A stretch of 64,000 nt of DNA from Deltaproteobacteria bacterium (GTDB taxonomy: Bacteria > Desulfobacterota > DSM-4660 > Desulfatiglandales > HGW-15), in contig JAFDEF010000007.1 of assembly GCA_019310485.1 (NCBI GenBank), positions 68,434 through 132,433 of the forward strand. The letters run 5' to 3'. Shown here piece by piece: positions 7,915 to 16,577 of the stretch. The position numbers were made by a program, and so were the translations under genes. Below the pieces are notes generated by a model. That model searched no databases, was not told the DNA's origin, and saw only the letters and a program-made list of their open reading frames with translations. Position 1 is the stretch's first letter; the number at the start of each line of letters is the position of its first letter.

Positions 7915-9886
7915 AAAGCAAGACCTTAAGGGAACAATTTTCCTGGTTGCAGGCTCACTGATTATTGCCCATCTGGCTTTCTGGTCCTTACCCGATGTTT
8001 TTCAAACATGGAATGCCCAGGTCATTGACCGATTATTCATGCTGCGATCGGCCTCCAGGCACCTGCGCCCCAAGTATGATGATACTGTGGTCCACGTAGA
8101 TCTTACGGATACATCGCTTAAACGATTGAAAAGAATCTATTTGAACCGGGGTCTCCATGCCCGCCTTATTTCCAACCTCTCGAGTATGAAGGTTACAGCC
8201 CAGTTGTACGATTTTATCTTTGCGGCCCCCTCAGATGAAAAAGAGGACAAAGCCTTGATCGAGGCGACCCGCAAAGCAGGAAACGTGTATTTTGGTCACG
8301 CGTTCAAGTTATCAGAAAAAGGAGAGACCGATCTGGCCCCAACTGAAACAGTGAAAGATCCAAACTACCTTCAGAGGGGGAAATGGCACCTCACCTGCAA
8401 GGGCAAGCCCGATAATTTCTACAGAGGATACCCGAAGCTCACTACATTTCCCTTACTGGGCAGGGCTGCCAGGGGTCTTGGATTCCTAAATCTGGTCTCT
8501 GATAGAGATGGGGTCTTCAGGCGTATCCCACTTCTTGTAAGGTATGAAGATGGCTTTTACCCCGCCTTTTCCTTTCGGGCAGCATGTGACTACCTCGGTG
8601 TTCCTCCGCAGAAGATCTTCGTGAGACCCGGCAAAAGCATTATACTAAAGGATGTCAAAAGGCCTGGGACAGGAAAAACAAAAGACATTGTGATTCCTAT
8701 TGATCAGCACGGTTGCATGCTCATAGATTTTATCGGTCCCTGGGAGCGAATGAAGCACTACGACTTTGTCGACGTATTGAAGGCTGCTGATGATCGCACT
8801 GAAATGGCCCTGTGGAAAGAAGAACTGGCAGGAAAGATTGTCGTCGTATCTGAAGTTACAACAGGAGCCTCAGACATGGGTGCTGTCCCCACAGACAGGC
8901 ACTTTCCCCTGAGTGGGGTGCACGCGAACACTGTGCACACCATCCTCTCTGCGAGCTTTTTCAGGGAGATTTCAAGCGGGGAAATGGTGCTGGTAGAAGT
9001 GCTTTTAATGGCTGTCATTTTTTTCTTTTCTTATAGATTGTCATCCTTTGGTTTCTCCCTGGCCACTATCGGGGCAGGCTTGGGGTACGTGGTTGGGGCT
9101 TCAGCATGTTTTATGTACGGACATTTGATTTTCCAGGTACTGCGGCCTGTTATTGCGGCTACCTTTGCACTTATCGGCATCCTTGCTCGTCGATACGTTC
9201 AAGAGGAAAAAGAAAAGGAAGTAGTGAGGAGGACCTTTGAATCCTATTTCCCTCCCCAAGTTGTTAAGAAAATCATGGCGAATCCTGATGCGGTTGCCCT
9301 TGCAGGGCAGAAAAAGGAACTGACAGTTTTGTTCAGCGACATAAAGGACTTTACCCGGTATTCGGCCACTATTAGCGCCCGCCATGTGCAAGAACTCCTG
9401 AGTGAATATTTTGAAGCCATGACGGAAATCATGTTCAGGTTTGGAGGCACGGTGGACAAATTCATAGGTGACGGTCTTATGGTTTTTTTTGGAGACCCTG
9501 ATCCTCAACCGGACCACGCAGAGCGGTGTGTCCGTGCTGCCATTGAAATGCAAAAAAAAGCTAGGGAGATTCGCAGGAAGTGGGAGGAAAGGGGAGATAT
9601 GCCCATCCGGATTAGAATAGGCATCAACACGGATGAAGTAGTAGTTGGTAACATGGGGTCAGCGCGCAGGCTTTCTTACACTGCCCTTGGCTCCGGGGTG
9701 AATTTAGCCCAGCGCCTCGAGTCGAATGCCCCCGTTGGAGGCATCCTGATTTCGAAGAGAACTTATGAGCTTGTAAAGAACCATGTTCCAATAGAGCCCC
9801 GCGGAGATATGGTGGTAAAAGGATTAGATGAACCGATTGAGGTGTATGAAGTGCGAATGGGGAGGGAACGCGGCGTAAGCACGTAA
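7901..9886 (+). CDS. CHASE2-domain class III adenylate/guanylate cyclase
   Basis: 661 residues. An N-terminal membrane segment (about 10-30), an extracytoplasmic CHASE2 sensor (about 40-350; typical DVVHVDLTD-like start and GLGFLNLVSDRDGVFRRIPL), three C-terminal membrane spans (about 355-430) and a cytoplasmic cyclase domain (about 465-655). The metal-binding aspartates are present (LFSDIKDFTRYSA; FIGDGLMVFFGDP), as is GSGVNLAQRLE near the active site. It should convert ATP (or GTP) to the cyclic nucleotide on an outside signal sensed by CHASE2. The TTG start at 7901 overlaps the previous gene; the next ATG is about 45 codons in and would cut the first membrane segment. Confidence 0.9.
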   Translation: MITAKKQDLKGTIFLVAGSLIIAHLAFWSLPDVFQTWNAQVIDRLFMLRSASRHLRPKYDDTVVHVDLTDTSLKRLKRIYLNRGLHARLISNLSSMKVTAQLYDFIFAAPSDEKEDKALIEATRKAGNVYFGHAFKLSEKGETDLAPTETVKDPNYLQRGKWHLTCKGKPDNFYRGYPKLTTFPLLGRAARGLGFLNLVSDRDGVFRRIPLLVRYEDGFYPAFSFRAACDYLGVPPQKIFVRPGKSIILKDVKRPGTGKTKDIVIPIDQHGCMLIDFIGPWERMKHYDFVDVLKAADDRTEMALWKEELAGKIVVVSEVTTGASDMGAVPTDRHFPLSGVHANTVHTILSASFFREISSGEMVLVEVLLMAVIFFFSYRLSSFGFSLATIGAGLGYVVGASACFMYGHLIFQVLRPVIAATFALIGILARRYVQEEKEKEVVRRTFESYFPPQVVKKIMANPDAVALAGQKKELTVLFSDIKDFTRYSATISARHVQELLSEYFEAMTEIMFRFGGTVDKFIGDGLMVFFGDPDPQPDHAERCVRAAIEMQKKAREIRRKWEERGDMPIRIRIGINTDEVVVGNMGSARRLSYTALGSGVNLAQRLESNAPVGGILISKRTYELVKNHVPIEPRGDMVVKGLDEPIEVYEVRMGRERGVST

Positions 9887-9944
9887 AAGAATCAAGGCAC
9901 TAATAATACCACCGCTAGCAGCCTGTCGGAAAACTGGATTCATC

Positions 9945-10085
9945 GGAGGCTGTTGGAAAATGCTCAGATGCAAGGCATCGGAAATCCTGAGGAATGAGGC
10001 ATACTGTAAAGGTACGCCGCAATGACGAAGGGTGAGGAGGCCATGAGCCTGTCGAATGGCAGATTGGCGTTTTCCGACAGCCTCC
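9945..10085. repeat. Small mobile-like element with terminal inverted repeats (MITE-like)
   Basis: About 141 bp. The left end (GGAGGCTGTTGGAAAATGC, from 9945) and the right end (GGCGTTTTCCGACAGCCTCC, 10066-10085) are inverted repeats with a few mismatches. A further partial left-end copy (GCCTGTCGGAAAACTGG) lies at 9921. The interior (TACTGTAAAGGTACGCCGCAATGACG) has no coding capacity. The GGCTGTTGRAAAA...TTTTYCAACAGCC design is, from memory, a frequent small repeat of deltaproteobacterial genomes. No transposase is in the window. Confidence 0.75.
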
Positions 10086-10127
10086 TAGCTGCTTTTTTGC
10101 TGGTGTATCAGGGGCAGATCAACTGAC

Positions 10128-10156
10128 TTGACAGTGCAAGCGCTTTCCCATATAAG
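10128..10156 (+). promoter_or_regulatory. Sigma-70 type promoter for the zinc-ribbon gene
   Basis: TTGACA (10128-10133), 17-bp spacer, TATAAG (10151-10156): near-consensus vegetative promoter about 110 bp before the GTG at 10265. A second TTGACA at 10166 lacks a good -10. Confidence 0.7.
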
Positions 10157-10196
10157 CTAAGTTGTTGACAAAGCGGAAAAAAACTTTATTTACCAT

Positions 10197-10216
10197 CCCC
10201 GTGCTCCCGCACGGGG
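10197..10216 (+). other. Leader hairpin in the 5' UTR of the zinc-ribbon gene
   Basis: Perfect 8-bp stem CCCCGTGC / GCACGGGG with a TCCC loop, between the promoter and the start. There is no T run, so it is not a classical terminator; it may stabilise the mRNA or bind a regulator. Confidence 0.55.
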
Positions 10217-10264
10217 CATTCCTGCGGGGTAAACGAAAAGTGAGAACGATTGTGGAGGTGAGCA

Positions 10265-10588
10265 GTGGTCGAAAAAAAGCGGAAGGACGAGAGTTACCTG
10301 GACGAAGAGGAGTATTTTTATAACCTTAACAAGGAGCTCATTGAGCGAAAACGAAAAGAACTCGATGCCAGGCGCGCAGAGCAGCGGGCCAAAGAGCTCA
10401 GGGCCGCTCACTGGATGCGCTGCCCAAAGTGCGGGCAGAAGATGGAAGAAGTTGAGCTTTCAGGCATCATGATTGACCGATGCACTGGTTGTGAAGGCGT
10501 CTTTTTCGACAAAGGAGAGCTGGAGCTTCTTCTGGAGAGTAAAGAGCCGAAGGGTTTTCTCGGCAAGCTGGAATGCCTTTTTAGGTGA
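10265..10588 (+). CDS. Small TFIIB-type zinc-ribbon protein
   Basis: 107 residues. Residues 1-48 are a charged helix; then a zinc ribbon with Cys53/Cys56 and Cys73/Cys76 (MRCPKCGQKM; DRCTGCEGVFFDKGELELLL), the signature of the zf-TFIIB family of small bacterial proteins of unknown function. GTG 10265 is supported by GGAGGTG at 10254-10260. It is a single gene with its own promoter. Nucleic-acid or protein binding is possible but not shown. Confidence 0.85.
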   Translation: MVEKKRKDESYLDEEEYFYNLNKELIERKRKELDARRAEQRAKELRAAHWMRCPKCGQKMEEVELSGIMIDRCTGCEGVFFDKGELELLLESKEPKGFLGKLECLFR

Positions 10589-10891
10589 GTTTCTGCCAAA
10601 GCTGCACTAAGCCGCCACGGGATAAGAAAATCTATTTCCCGATTCCGGCAAAGAGGAGCGCGTGCAATGTGCTTAAAGCCGGGAGTGTTCTATTACACTG
10701 TCGCAACAGACGGCACTGCAGCAGGGAGGGTGCTATTTAGGTGATAGGTTTATAGAAGCTCAAATCATGCTTAGCCTGTGAAAGGCTTCTGAACAGAGGG
10801 CACAGTTAGAAACTTGGATACCACGAGAGGGGAATGAAGTATAACGCAGCAGGTGCGCTTTTTGCGAAACCGTCAAAGTTGAGAGAATGTT
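10589..10891. other. Intergenic region before aconitase
   Basis: About 300 bp with no convincing ORF. A weak inverted repeat (CGGGA ... TCCCG near 10618-10641) follows the zinc-ribbon gene. No clear promoter or riboswitch recognised. Confidence 0.5.
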
Positions 10892-12844
10892 ATGGGTAAG
10901 AACTTAACTCAACGGATTCTGCAATCTCACCTGGTTCAAGGAACCTTGAAGCCAGGACAGGAGATTGCCTTAAGAATTGACCAGACCTTGCTCCAGGATG
11001 CCACTGGCACCGTGGCTATGTTGGAGTTTGAGTCCTTAGGCATTGATTCGGTCAAGGTAGAACTGGCAGCACAGTATGTTGACCACAACCTTCTCCAGGT
11101 TGACAGCAGGAATGCAGATGACCACCGCTATCTTCAGACAGCGTGCGCAAAGTATGGAGTGTACTTTAGTCCCCCGGGAAACGGCATATGCCACCAGGTG
11201 CACATGGAGCGCTTCGGCATGCCCGGGAAGATTCTTCTTGGAGCAGACAGTCATACGCCGAGCGCTGCGGGAGTGTCTGTACTGGGCATCGGTGCTGGTG
11301 GCCTTGACGTGGCAATGGCCATGGCGGGCTATCCCTACCACCTCGATTGCCCAAAAGTGCTTGGTGTGAAACTTACGGGCCGTCTGTCTGAATGGGTAAG
11401 CGCAAAAGATGTTATTCTTGAGATGTTGCGCCGTCATGGCGTTAAGGGCTGCGTGGGCAAAATCATCGAATATTACGGCCCCGGAGTGAAAAATCTCTCC
11501 GCCACGGATCGGGAGACGATTGGAAATATGGGAACCGAGCTGGGTGCCACCAGCACCATTTTTCCTTCAGATGATAATACCAGGAAATACCTCGAGGCCA
11601 CAGGCAGGGGGGATGCATGGAAAGAACTTTCTCCCGATGAGGGAGCAGGCTACGATGAGTACGACGAGATAGATCTTTCCTCCCTTGAACCCCTTATAGC
11701 ATGTCCCCCTTCTCCTGGGAGCGTCGTGCCTGTAAGAGAGGTGGCCGGAGTCAAAGTGGACCAGGTAATCATCGGGGCCTGTGTTAATTCCTCTTTTCGG
11801 GATCTGATGGTTGTTGGAAGGACCTTGGAAGGGCGGCACCATCATCAAAATACTTTCCTTCATATCAATCCCGGTAGCAGGCAGGTGCTTGAGAACGTGG
11901 TACATTACGGGGGGGCAATTTCCTTGCTCAAGGCGGGTGCGCGCATTCACCAATCCGGGTGCTTGGGATGCGTGGGGATGGGACAATGTGCGGGGACAGG
12001 CCAGGTCAGCCTTCGCACCTTTCCTCGCAATTTTCCCGGCCGTTCAGGGAACAAACAGGACATGGTATACCTTTGCTCTCCGGAGACAGCCGCTGCATCA
12101 GCTTTAAAAGGGGTTATAACAGACCCAAGGGATCTTTCTGATGAAATGGATTATCCGCGAATAGAAGATCCGCCAAGATACATTATTGATGATGGCAGTA
12201 TCATAGCCCCATCAGGGGAACTGAGGAAAACTGAAGTGATAAGGGGCCCCAACATTAAACTGCTTCCCGCCTTTTCCCCCTTGCCCGACTCCCTTCGTGC
12301 TGAGGTCGTGATAAAGGTTGGAGACGACGTTTCAACTGATGCGATCATGCCGGCTGGCAACGAAGTTCTTCCTTTTAGATCAAACATTGAGGCGCTCAGC
12401 GGGTTCGTGTTTTTTCAGATAGATCCCGAGTTTTCCAAAAGAGCCAGGGCAAAAGAAAATGGGGTTGTCATTGCCGGGGAGAACTACGGACAGGGATCCA
12501 GTCGCGAACACGCGGCCCTGGCTCCCAGGTATCTGGGAATACGGGTAAAAATTGCCAAAAGCTTTGCAAGAATTCACAGGGCGAATTTGTGTAATTTCGG
12601 GATCGTTCCTCTCGTTTTCAGAACCCCCACTGATTACGATCTTTTTAACAATGACTCAAAACTTGTTTTCCATCGCTTAAAGGAACACATTGAGCGCGGA
12701 GACAGGGAAATACCCGTCAAGGTGAATGGGAAAGAGGTCATAACCCTCCTTCAGGTCTCCGACCGGGAGCGCAAATACCTCCTCGCCGGTGGGGCCTTGA
12801 ATTATGTCAAAACTGTTGTTTCAAAAAGCGGGGATATTTCTTGA
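10892..12844 (+). CDS. acn: Aconitate hydratase (single-chain type of about 650 residues)
   Basis: 650 residues, with the catalytic LeuC-like part first and the LeuD-like swivel domain last. Cluster ligands are Cys297 (IIGACVNSSFRDL) and Cys357/Cys360 (SGCLGCVGMGQCAG); the swivel signature is GENYGQGSSREHAALAPRYL. It isomerises citrate to isocitrate in the cytoplasm with a labile [4Fe-4S] cluster. This length is the compact form common in anaerobic Desulfobacterota, shorter than AcnA/AcnB. A related homoaconitase or methylcitrate-type dehydratase activity cannot be excluded. It stands alone; the next gene is convergent, 15 bp away. Confidence 0.9.
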   Translation: MGKNLTQRILQSHLVQGTLKPGQEIALRIDQTLLQDATGTVAMLEFESLGIDSVKVELAAQYVDHNLLQVDSRNADDHRYLQTACAKYGVYFSPPGNGICHQVHMERFGMPGKILLGADSHTPSAAGVSVLGIGAGGLDVAMAMAGYPYHLDCPKVLGVKLTGRLSEWVSAKDVILEMLRRHGVKGCVGKIIEYYGPGVKNLSATDRETIGNMGTELGATSTIFPSDDNTRKYLEATGRGDAWKELSPDEGAGYDEYDEIDLSSLEPLIACPPSPGSVVPVREVAGVKVDQVIIGACVNSSFRDLMVVGRTLEGRHHHQNTFLHINPGSRQVLENVVHYGGAISLLKAGARIHQSGCLGCVGMGQCAGTGQVSLRTFPRNFPGRSGNKQDMVYLCSPETAAASALKGVITDPRDLSDEMDYPRIEDPPRYIIDDGSIIAPSGELRKTEVIRGPNIKLLPAFSPLPDSLRAEVVIKVGDDVSTDAIMPAGNEVLPFRSNIEALSGFVFFQIDPEFSKRARAKENGVVIAGENYGQGSSREHAALAPRYLGIRVKIAKSFARIHRANLCNFGIVPLVFRTPTDYDLFNNDSKLVFHRLKEHIERGDREIPVKVNGKEVITLLQVSDRERKYLLAGGALNYVKTVVSKSGDIS

Positions 12845-12859
12845 CCGGGCCGGCCTTTC

Positions 12860-13120
12860 TCACTCCAGAACCTGCTCCCAGGATCCGGGCTTCCCGTAAT
12901 CGGTTGAGCGAAAAAGCCCCGTACTTCCTGCAGCATAAACATACTGCCCGTTGGTGCTGCAGGTAACGCTTACCCCGTTCCCCCTGAACGAGAGCCTTTG
13001 CACAACCCCCGCGCCAGCTTTTGGTGCGAGAACTGAAGCAATAGGGTGACCGAATAGGTTCAAAAGCAGAAGCCCTGCTATGATTACCAGCATTACTTTC
13101 AAAAATGGCTCTCTTTTCAT
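12860..13120 (-). CDS. Small membrane-anchored protein with one propeller-like repeat
   Basis: 86 residues. An N-terminal hydrophobic segment (FLKVMLVIIAGLLLLNLFG) anchors or exports it. The rest (SVTCSTNGQYVYAAGSTGLF RSTDYG) resembles one blade of a BNR/YCF48-type beta-propeller, too short for a propeller by itself. AAGGAGG nine bases before the ATG supports it as a real gene. Function unknown; it may be a remnant of a longer propeller protein or a small stand-alone periplasmic protein. Confidence 0.65.
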   Translation of the reverse strand: MKREPFLKVMLVIIAGLLLLNLFGHPIASVLAPKAGAGVVQRLSFRGNGVSVTCSTNGQYVYAAGSTGLFRSTDYGKPGSWEQVLE

Positions 13121-13507
13121 AACACTGCCCCTCCTTATCTTTCTTGAGCTTCAAATAGGTGTGTAGATACGCATCCTCCACAAAGTAAAGGGCTGAACGT
13201 CCATTCCTCCAGGGCACAACCCTTTTTGGCGTCAATACTGAATGTGATTATTCAGCAACGCCCAAGGCAATTGAAATAGAAAGTGAAAGGGATTGAAAAA
13301 CCACGTTTGTTAAGGATATATATGTACTGATCCAAAAGAGAAAAAAACTTACTAATGTGACAAGAACATATGACAGAAAGCACCTCCTTTCAAGGCAGAA
13401 ATAACTTCCTACGCAATGACTGGCTCGGGCTTGGTCAATTTTTGGTGTCAGGCACCGTATAATTGGGCCTACTAGATTAAGACGCGAAAGAAAGGGGTAG
13501 TAGAAAC
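13121..13507. other. Divergent intergenic region before the first Liv-type importer
   Basis: No gene. It holds a short imperfect palindrome GGTGTCAGGCACC (13444-13456) of the kind seen in REP-like repeats. I checked it for a sigma-54 promoter: the GG and GC spacing does not fit. No 13-bp TGNCA dyad of the type found before the TRAP and HyuAB operons was seen. Confidence 0.5.
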
Positions 13508-14653
13508 ATGAAGAAGATTGTTGGGAATTTCGGTTTAGCCCTTTTGAGTGCGTGTGCAATATTGTTTTTTTCTACTGCTGCCTTTGCCAGGATAGATGTT
13601 GGGGTCATAGGCTCTATGACCTCCGGGCTTGCCCTGCTGGGGCAAAGGCAGATCAATTCAGCCATCCTGGCAGCAGAAGAGTGGAACGCGAAGGGCGGGA
13701 TTAACGGAGAAAAGACCAAGCTGGCTATTGAGGATTCAGGCAAATCCACAACCCAGGCCATGACCGCACTTGACAGGGTATTGGCTGAAAACGTTTGCGC
13801 CATCCTTGGGCCAATATACAGTTTCCAGTTATTTGCAATGTTCCCGGAGATTAACAAAGAAGGGGTCCCTTTGCTCTCAACATCCGGTACGCGAAAGCTG
13901 ACACAAATGGGAAATCGCTGGTATTTCCGGCTTTATCCCCATGACGGCATTACGAAAAGAGCCTATACTTTGTTTGCGGTTGAAGAGTTAGGCTGCACCA
14001 GGCCTGCCCTCATGTGCGTAACTACAGAATACGGCAAATCCGGGTATAAGATTATTATGGATGTTCTCAAGAGCAAAGGCATAAAGCCGGTAGCTGTAAC
14101 GTGGCACGAAAAATCAGACAAGGATATGACAGGCCAGTTGGAAAGGATTAGGCGGGCTCATCCCAGTTGCATTATCTCACAGGCCCATCCCCCCGATACT
14201 GCCCAGATCATACGGCAGCAGTATGAACTCGGGATTAATATACCTCACATTGCTTCTTCAGCAGCATCAATGCCAACGGTTCACAAGCTGGTGGGAAAAT
14301 ACATGGAAGGAGTGTATGTGGAAGCTGCTGCTATCCCTAACTACGATCCGGACCCTAAGATTCAAGCCTGGACAAAGAAATATGTCAAAAAATTCAGAAC
14401 CAGGCCTGATTCTTTTGCGCTGCTTTATTATGACACAGCTAATTTCCTCTTCAATGCCATTAAGGCAGTAGGTCCTGACAGGAAAAAGATCAGGGACTGG
14501 CTAGAGAAGAACAGTTACAAAGGCCTGGCCGGAAGATACAAGTTTGATAAAGAGCACAATGGCGCCTTTTTTGCCATTATCGTCCAATATCATATGAAAA
14601 ACGGCAAGGCTATCCCAACAGTGGTGAAGAAATATGACTTTACTCCTGAATAA
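13508..14653 (+). CDS. Branched-chain-amino-acid-type ABC transporter substrate-binding protein
   Basis: 381 residues with a signal peptide (GLALLSACAILFFSTAAFA) and a type I periplasmic binding fold of the LivK family (VIGSMTSGLALLGQRQINSA; WNAKGGINGEK; ILGPIYSFQLFAMFPEINKE). It captures a solute in the periplasm for the LivHMGF complex encoded next. The Liv family also takes up aromatic acids and other carboxylates; the nearby aromatic-sensing two-component system suggests an aromatic compound, but this is inference. GGGG(T)AG before ATG 13508. Confidence 0.9.
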   Translation: MKKIVGNFGLALLSACAILFFSTAAFARIDVGVIGSMTSGLALLGQRQINSAILAAEEWNAKGGINGEKTKLAIEDSGKSTTQAMTALDRVLAENVCAILGPIYSFQLFAMFPEINKEGVPLLSTSGTRKLTQMGNRWYFRLYPHDGITKRAYTLFAVEELGCTRPALMCVTTEYGKSGYKIIMDVLKSKGIKPVAVTWHEKSDKDMTGQLERIRRAHPSCIISQAHPPDTAQIIRQQYELGINIPHIASSAASMPTVHKLVGKYMEGVYVEAAAIPNYDPDPKIQAWTKKYVKKFRTRPDSFALLYYDTANFLFNAIKAVGPDRKKIRDWLEKNSYKGLAGRYKFDKEHNGAFFAIIVQYHMKNGKAIPTVVKKYDFTPE

Positions 14654-14735
14654 TCCCAAAGTACCTGAAGACTCGCCCAGACCCTTCAGACCTTTATTGT
14701 ATTAAGAGGAAGGGAAAAGCTAGAGGTAACCAGCC

Positions 14736-15602
14736 ATGATCCAGGAAATTGTAAGCGGCCTATCCATTGGGTGTATTTATGCAATGACCGGCTTTGGGTT
14801 TGTGCTTATATACAATGCAGTAGGCGCAGTGAATTTCGCCTATGGCGAGATAGTGATGTTTGGCGGGTACTTCGGATATCTAGCCATACAGTCGTTTGGC
14901 TGGTCTTTGGGCCTCGCCTTCTTGTTCTCTATTTTAGCAATGGCCGGCCTGGGAATCTTCAACGACTATTTCGCTTACTTTCCAATGAGGCACAGGCCTG
15001 TGGTGACCGTCATAATTGCTTCCATAGGCCTAAGCATACTTTTGAGAAATAGTGCCCTGGCCATTTGGGGCCCTGACCCTGTTAAGATAAAATCCTTTGT
15101 GGGCGACCAACTTGTCCACATAGGAAATGTCGTTTTCCCTCTGCATCAGTTGCTAATTTTCATTGTCACAGCCTTCATATTTGTGGGGCAAGTGTTTTTT
15201 TTCTCCCGCACCTCTATAGGTAGGAAGTTGGAAGCCACTGCCCAGGACCAGGAAATGGCAAAACTCATGGGCATAAAGGTTAACAGGATGATCTTGCTCA
15301 CCTTTGTCCTTGCCGCTTGTTTGGCATCCATTGCCGGGTTTCTTTTGGCGCCACTCTGGTTCCTGGAGCCGGATGTTGGGCTCTACATTATCGTGAAAGC
15401 CTTCATAGCTATTGTTATAGGCGGGTTCGGCAGTGTTTACGGGCTTATGGCGGGTGGGCTGTTCCTGGGGGTCACGGAAGTGCTGGTTGCTTCGCACCTT
15501 ACTTCTGAGTACAAGGACGTTATTTCGTTTCTAATCCTCGTCACTGTCTTGATTGTTTTGCCCCAGGGATTTTTTGGGGAAAAGGTCGCTGAAAAGGTTT
15601 AA
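14736..15602 (+). CDS. livH: ABC transporter permease, LivH family
   Basis: 288 residues, about eight membrane spans, with the family start (EIVSGLSIGCIYAMTGFGFV; NFAYGEIVMFGGYFGYL) and GGFGSVYGLMAGGLFLGVTE near the end. It forms half of the inner-membrane channel with LivM. It starts 82 bp after the binding-protein gene and 15 bp before livM, so all are one operon. Confidence 0.9.
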   Translation: MIQEIVSGLSIGCIYAMTGFGFVLIYNAVGAVNFAYGEIVMFGGYFGYLAIQSFGWSLGLAFLFSILAMAGLGIFNDYFAYFPMRHRPVVTVIIASIGLSILLRNSALAIWGPDPVKIKSFVGDQLVHIGNVVFPLHQLLIFIVTAFIFVGQVFFFSRTSIGRKLEATAQDQEMAKLMGIKVNRMILLTFVLAACLASIAGFLLAPLWFLEPDVGLYIIVKAFIAIVIGGFGSVYGLMAGGLFLGVTEVLVASHLTSEYKDVISFLILVTVLIVLPQGFFGEKVAEKV

Positions 15603-15617
15603 GAATCAGGAGCGCTT

Positions 15618-16577
15618 ATGGGATTCACAAAAAGGCAAATGATAGTCACCCTGATATGTTTCGCTGCCGCGGTTGTGCTACCCATCTTCTTCCGGGGTTC
15701 GCGCTACTATATGAACCTTTTCAATCTGGCCGGTATCTTCATAATCCTTACCTTTAGCCTGAACTACATACACGGATACCTAGGGCTAATATCAATTGGC
15801 CAGGCAGGGTTTTTCGCCATTGGCGCTTACATAACAGCAGGGTTAACAATGGGCTTGGGCATCAACTATTTCCCCGCACTCCTTCTCGCCTCTATTGCCG
15901 CGGCCCTGGCGGGGGTGCTACTTGGCCTTCCTGCAAGCCGGATCGGCGGGCACTATTTTGTGCTCATCACTCTGGCATTTGGGGAAATTGTTCGGCTCAT
16001 AATCCTGAACTGGAAAGAGGTTACCCACGGCACCAACGGCGTCAACAATATCCCGCCTCCAAGGTTAGGGCCACTGTTAATTGAGTCTCGTTTCGCTTAT
16101 TACTATCTCGTTTTGTTTTTCATTATTGTCACTATGGTTGTGGCGGCAAGCGTTAGAAGATCAAAATACGGCCGCTCTATGCTTGCGACAAAGGTCGGAG
16201 AGCTTGCTGCAAACGTTATGGGGATTAATCCGCTGAGCACAAAGCTGATTAATTTCGGAATATCCTCCTTTTTCGCCGGGCTGGCGGGGGGCCTTTATGC
16301 CAGCTACATTGGCTCTATTAGCCCGGAGGCGTTTGACGTGGATTTATCTGTTGATATTTTAACCATGACTTTAGTGGGCGGCTCTGGAACGATACCAGGC
16401 CCAGTAATAGGCGCCACAGCTCTTGTGTTTTTGAAAGAGTGGCTGCGGGCTGTCAAGGAATACTACATGATTATCTATGGAGCCGGTATTGTGCTTATCA
16501 TGATTTTCATGCCTTATGGCATTATGGGTCTTCTGAGGCGTGTTCGAGACGTAATCAGCTCGAGGGAGGTGCGATAG
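15618..16577 (+). CDS. livM: ABC transporter permease, LivM family
   Basis: 319 residues with many membrane spans. Family motifs: FSLNYIHGYLGLISIGQAGF, FGEIVRLIILNWKEVTHGTN and TLVGGSGTIPGPVIGATALV. It is the second channel subunit. Its TAG stop shares one base with the GTG start of livG, indicating translational coupling. Confidence 0.9.
   Translation: MGFTKRQMIVTLICFAAAVVLPIFFRGSRYYMNLFNLAGIFIILTFSLNYIHGYLGLISIGQAGFFAIGAYITAGLTMGLGINYFPALLLASIAAALAGVLLGLPASRIGGHYFVLITLAFGEIVRLIILNWKEVTHGTNGVNNIPPPRLGPLLIESRFAYYYLVLFFIIVTMVVAASVRRSKYGRSMLATKVGELAANVMGINPLSTKLINFGISSFFAGLAGGLYASYIGSISPEAFDVDLSVDILTMTLVGGSGTIPGPVIGATALVFLKEWLRAVKEYYMIIYGAGIVLIMIFMPYGIMGLLRRVRDVISSREVR

Noticed and set aside
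13441-13470. Sigma-54 promoter before the first binding-protein gene
   Set aside because: GGCACC is present, but the base pair 12 positions on is TT, not GC, and no TGNCA dyads lie upstream.
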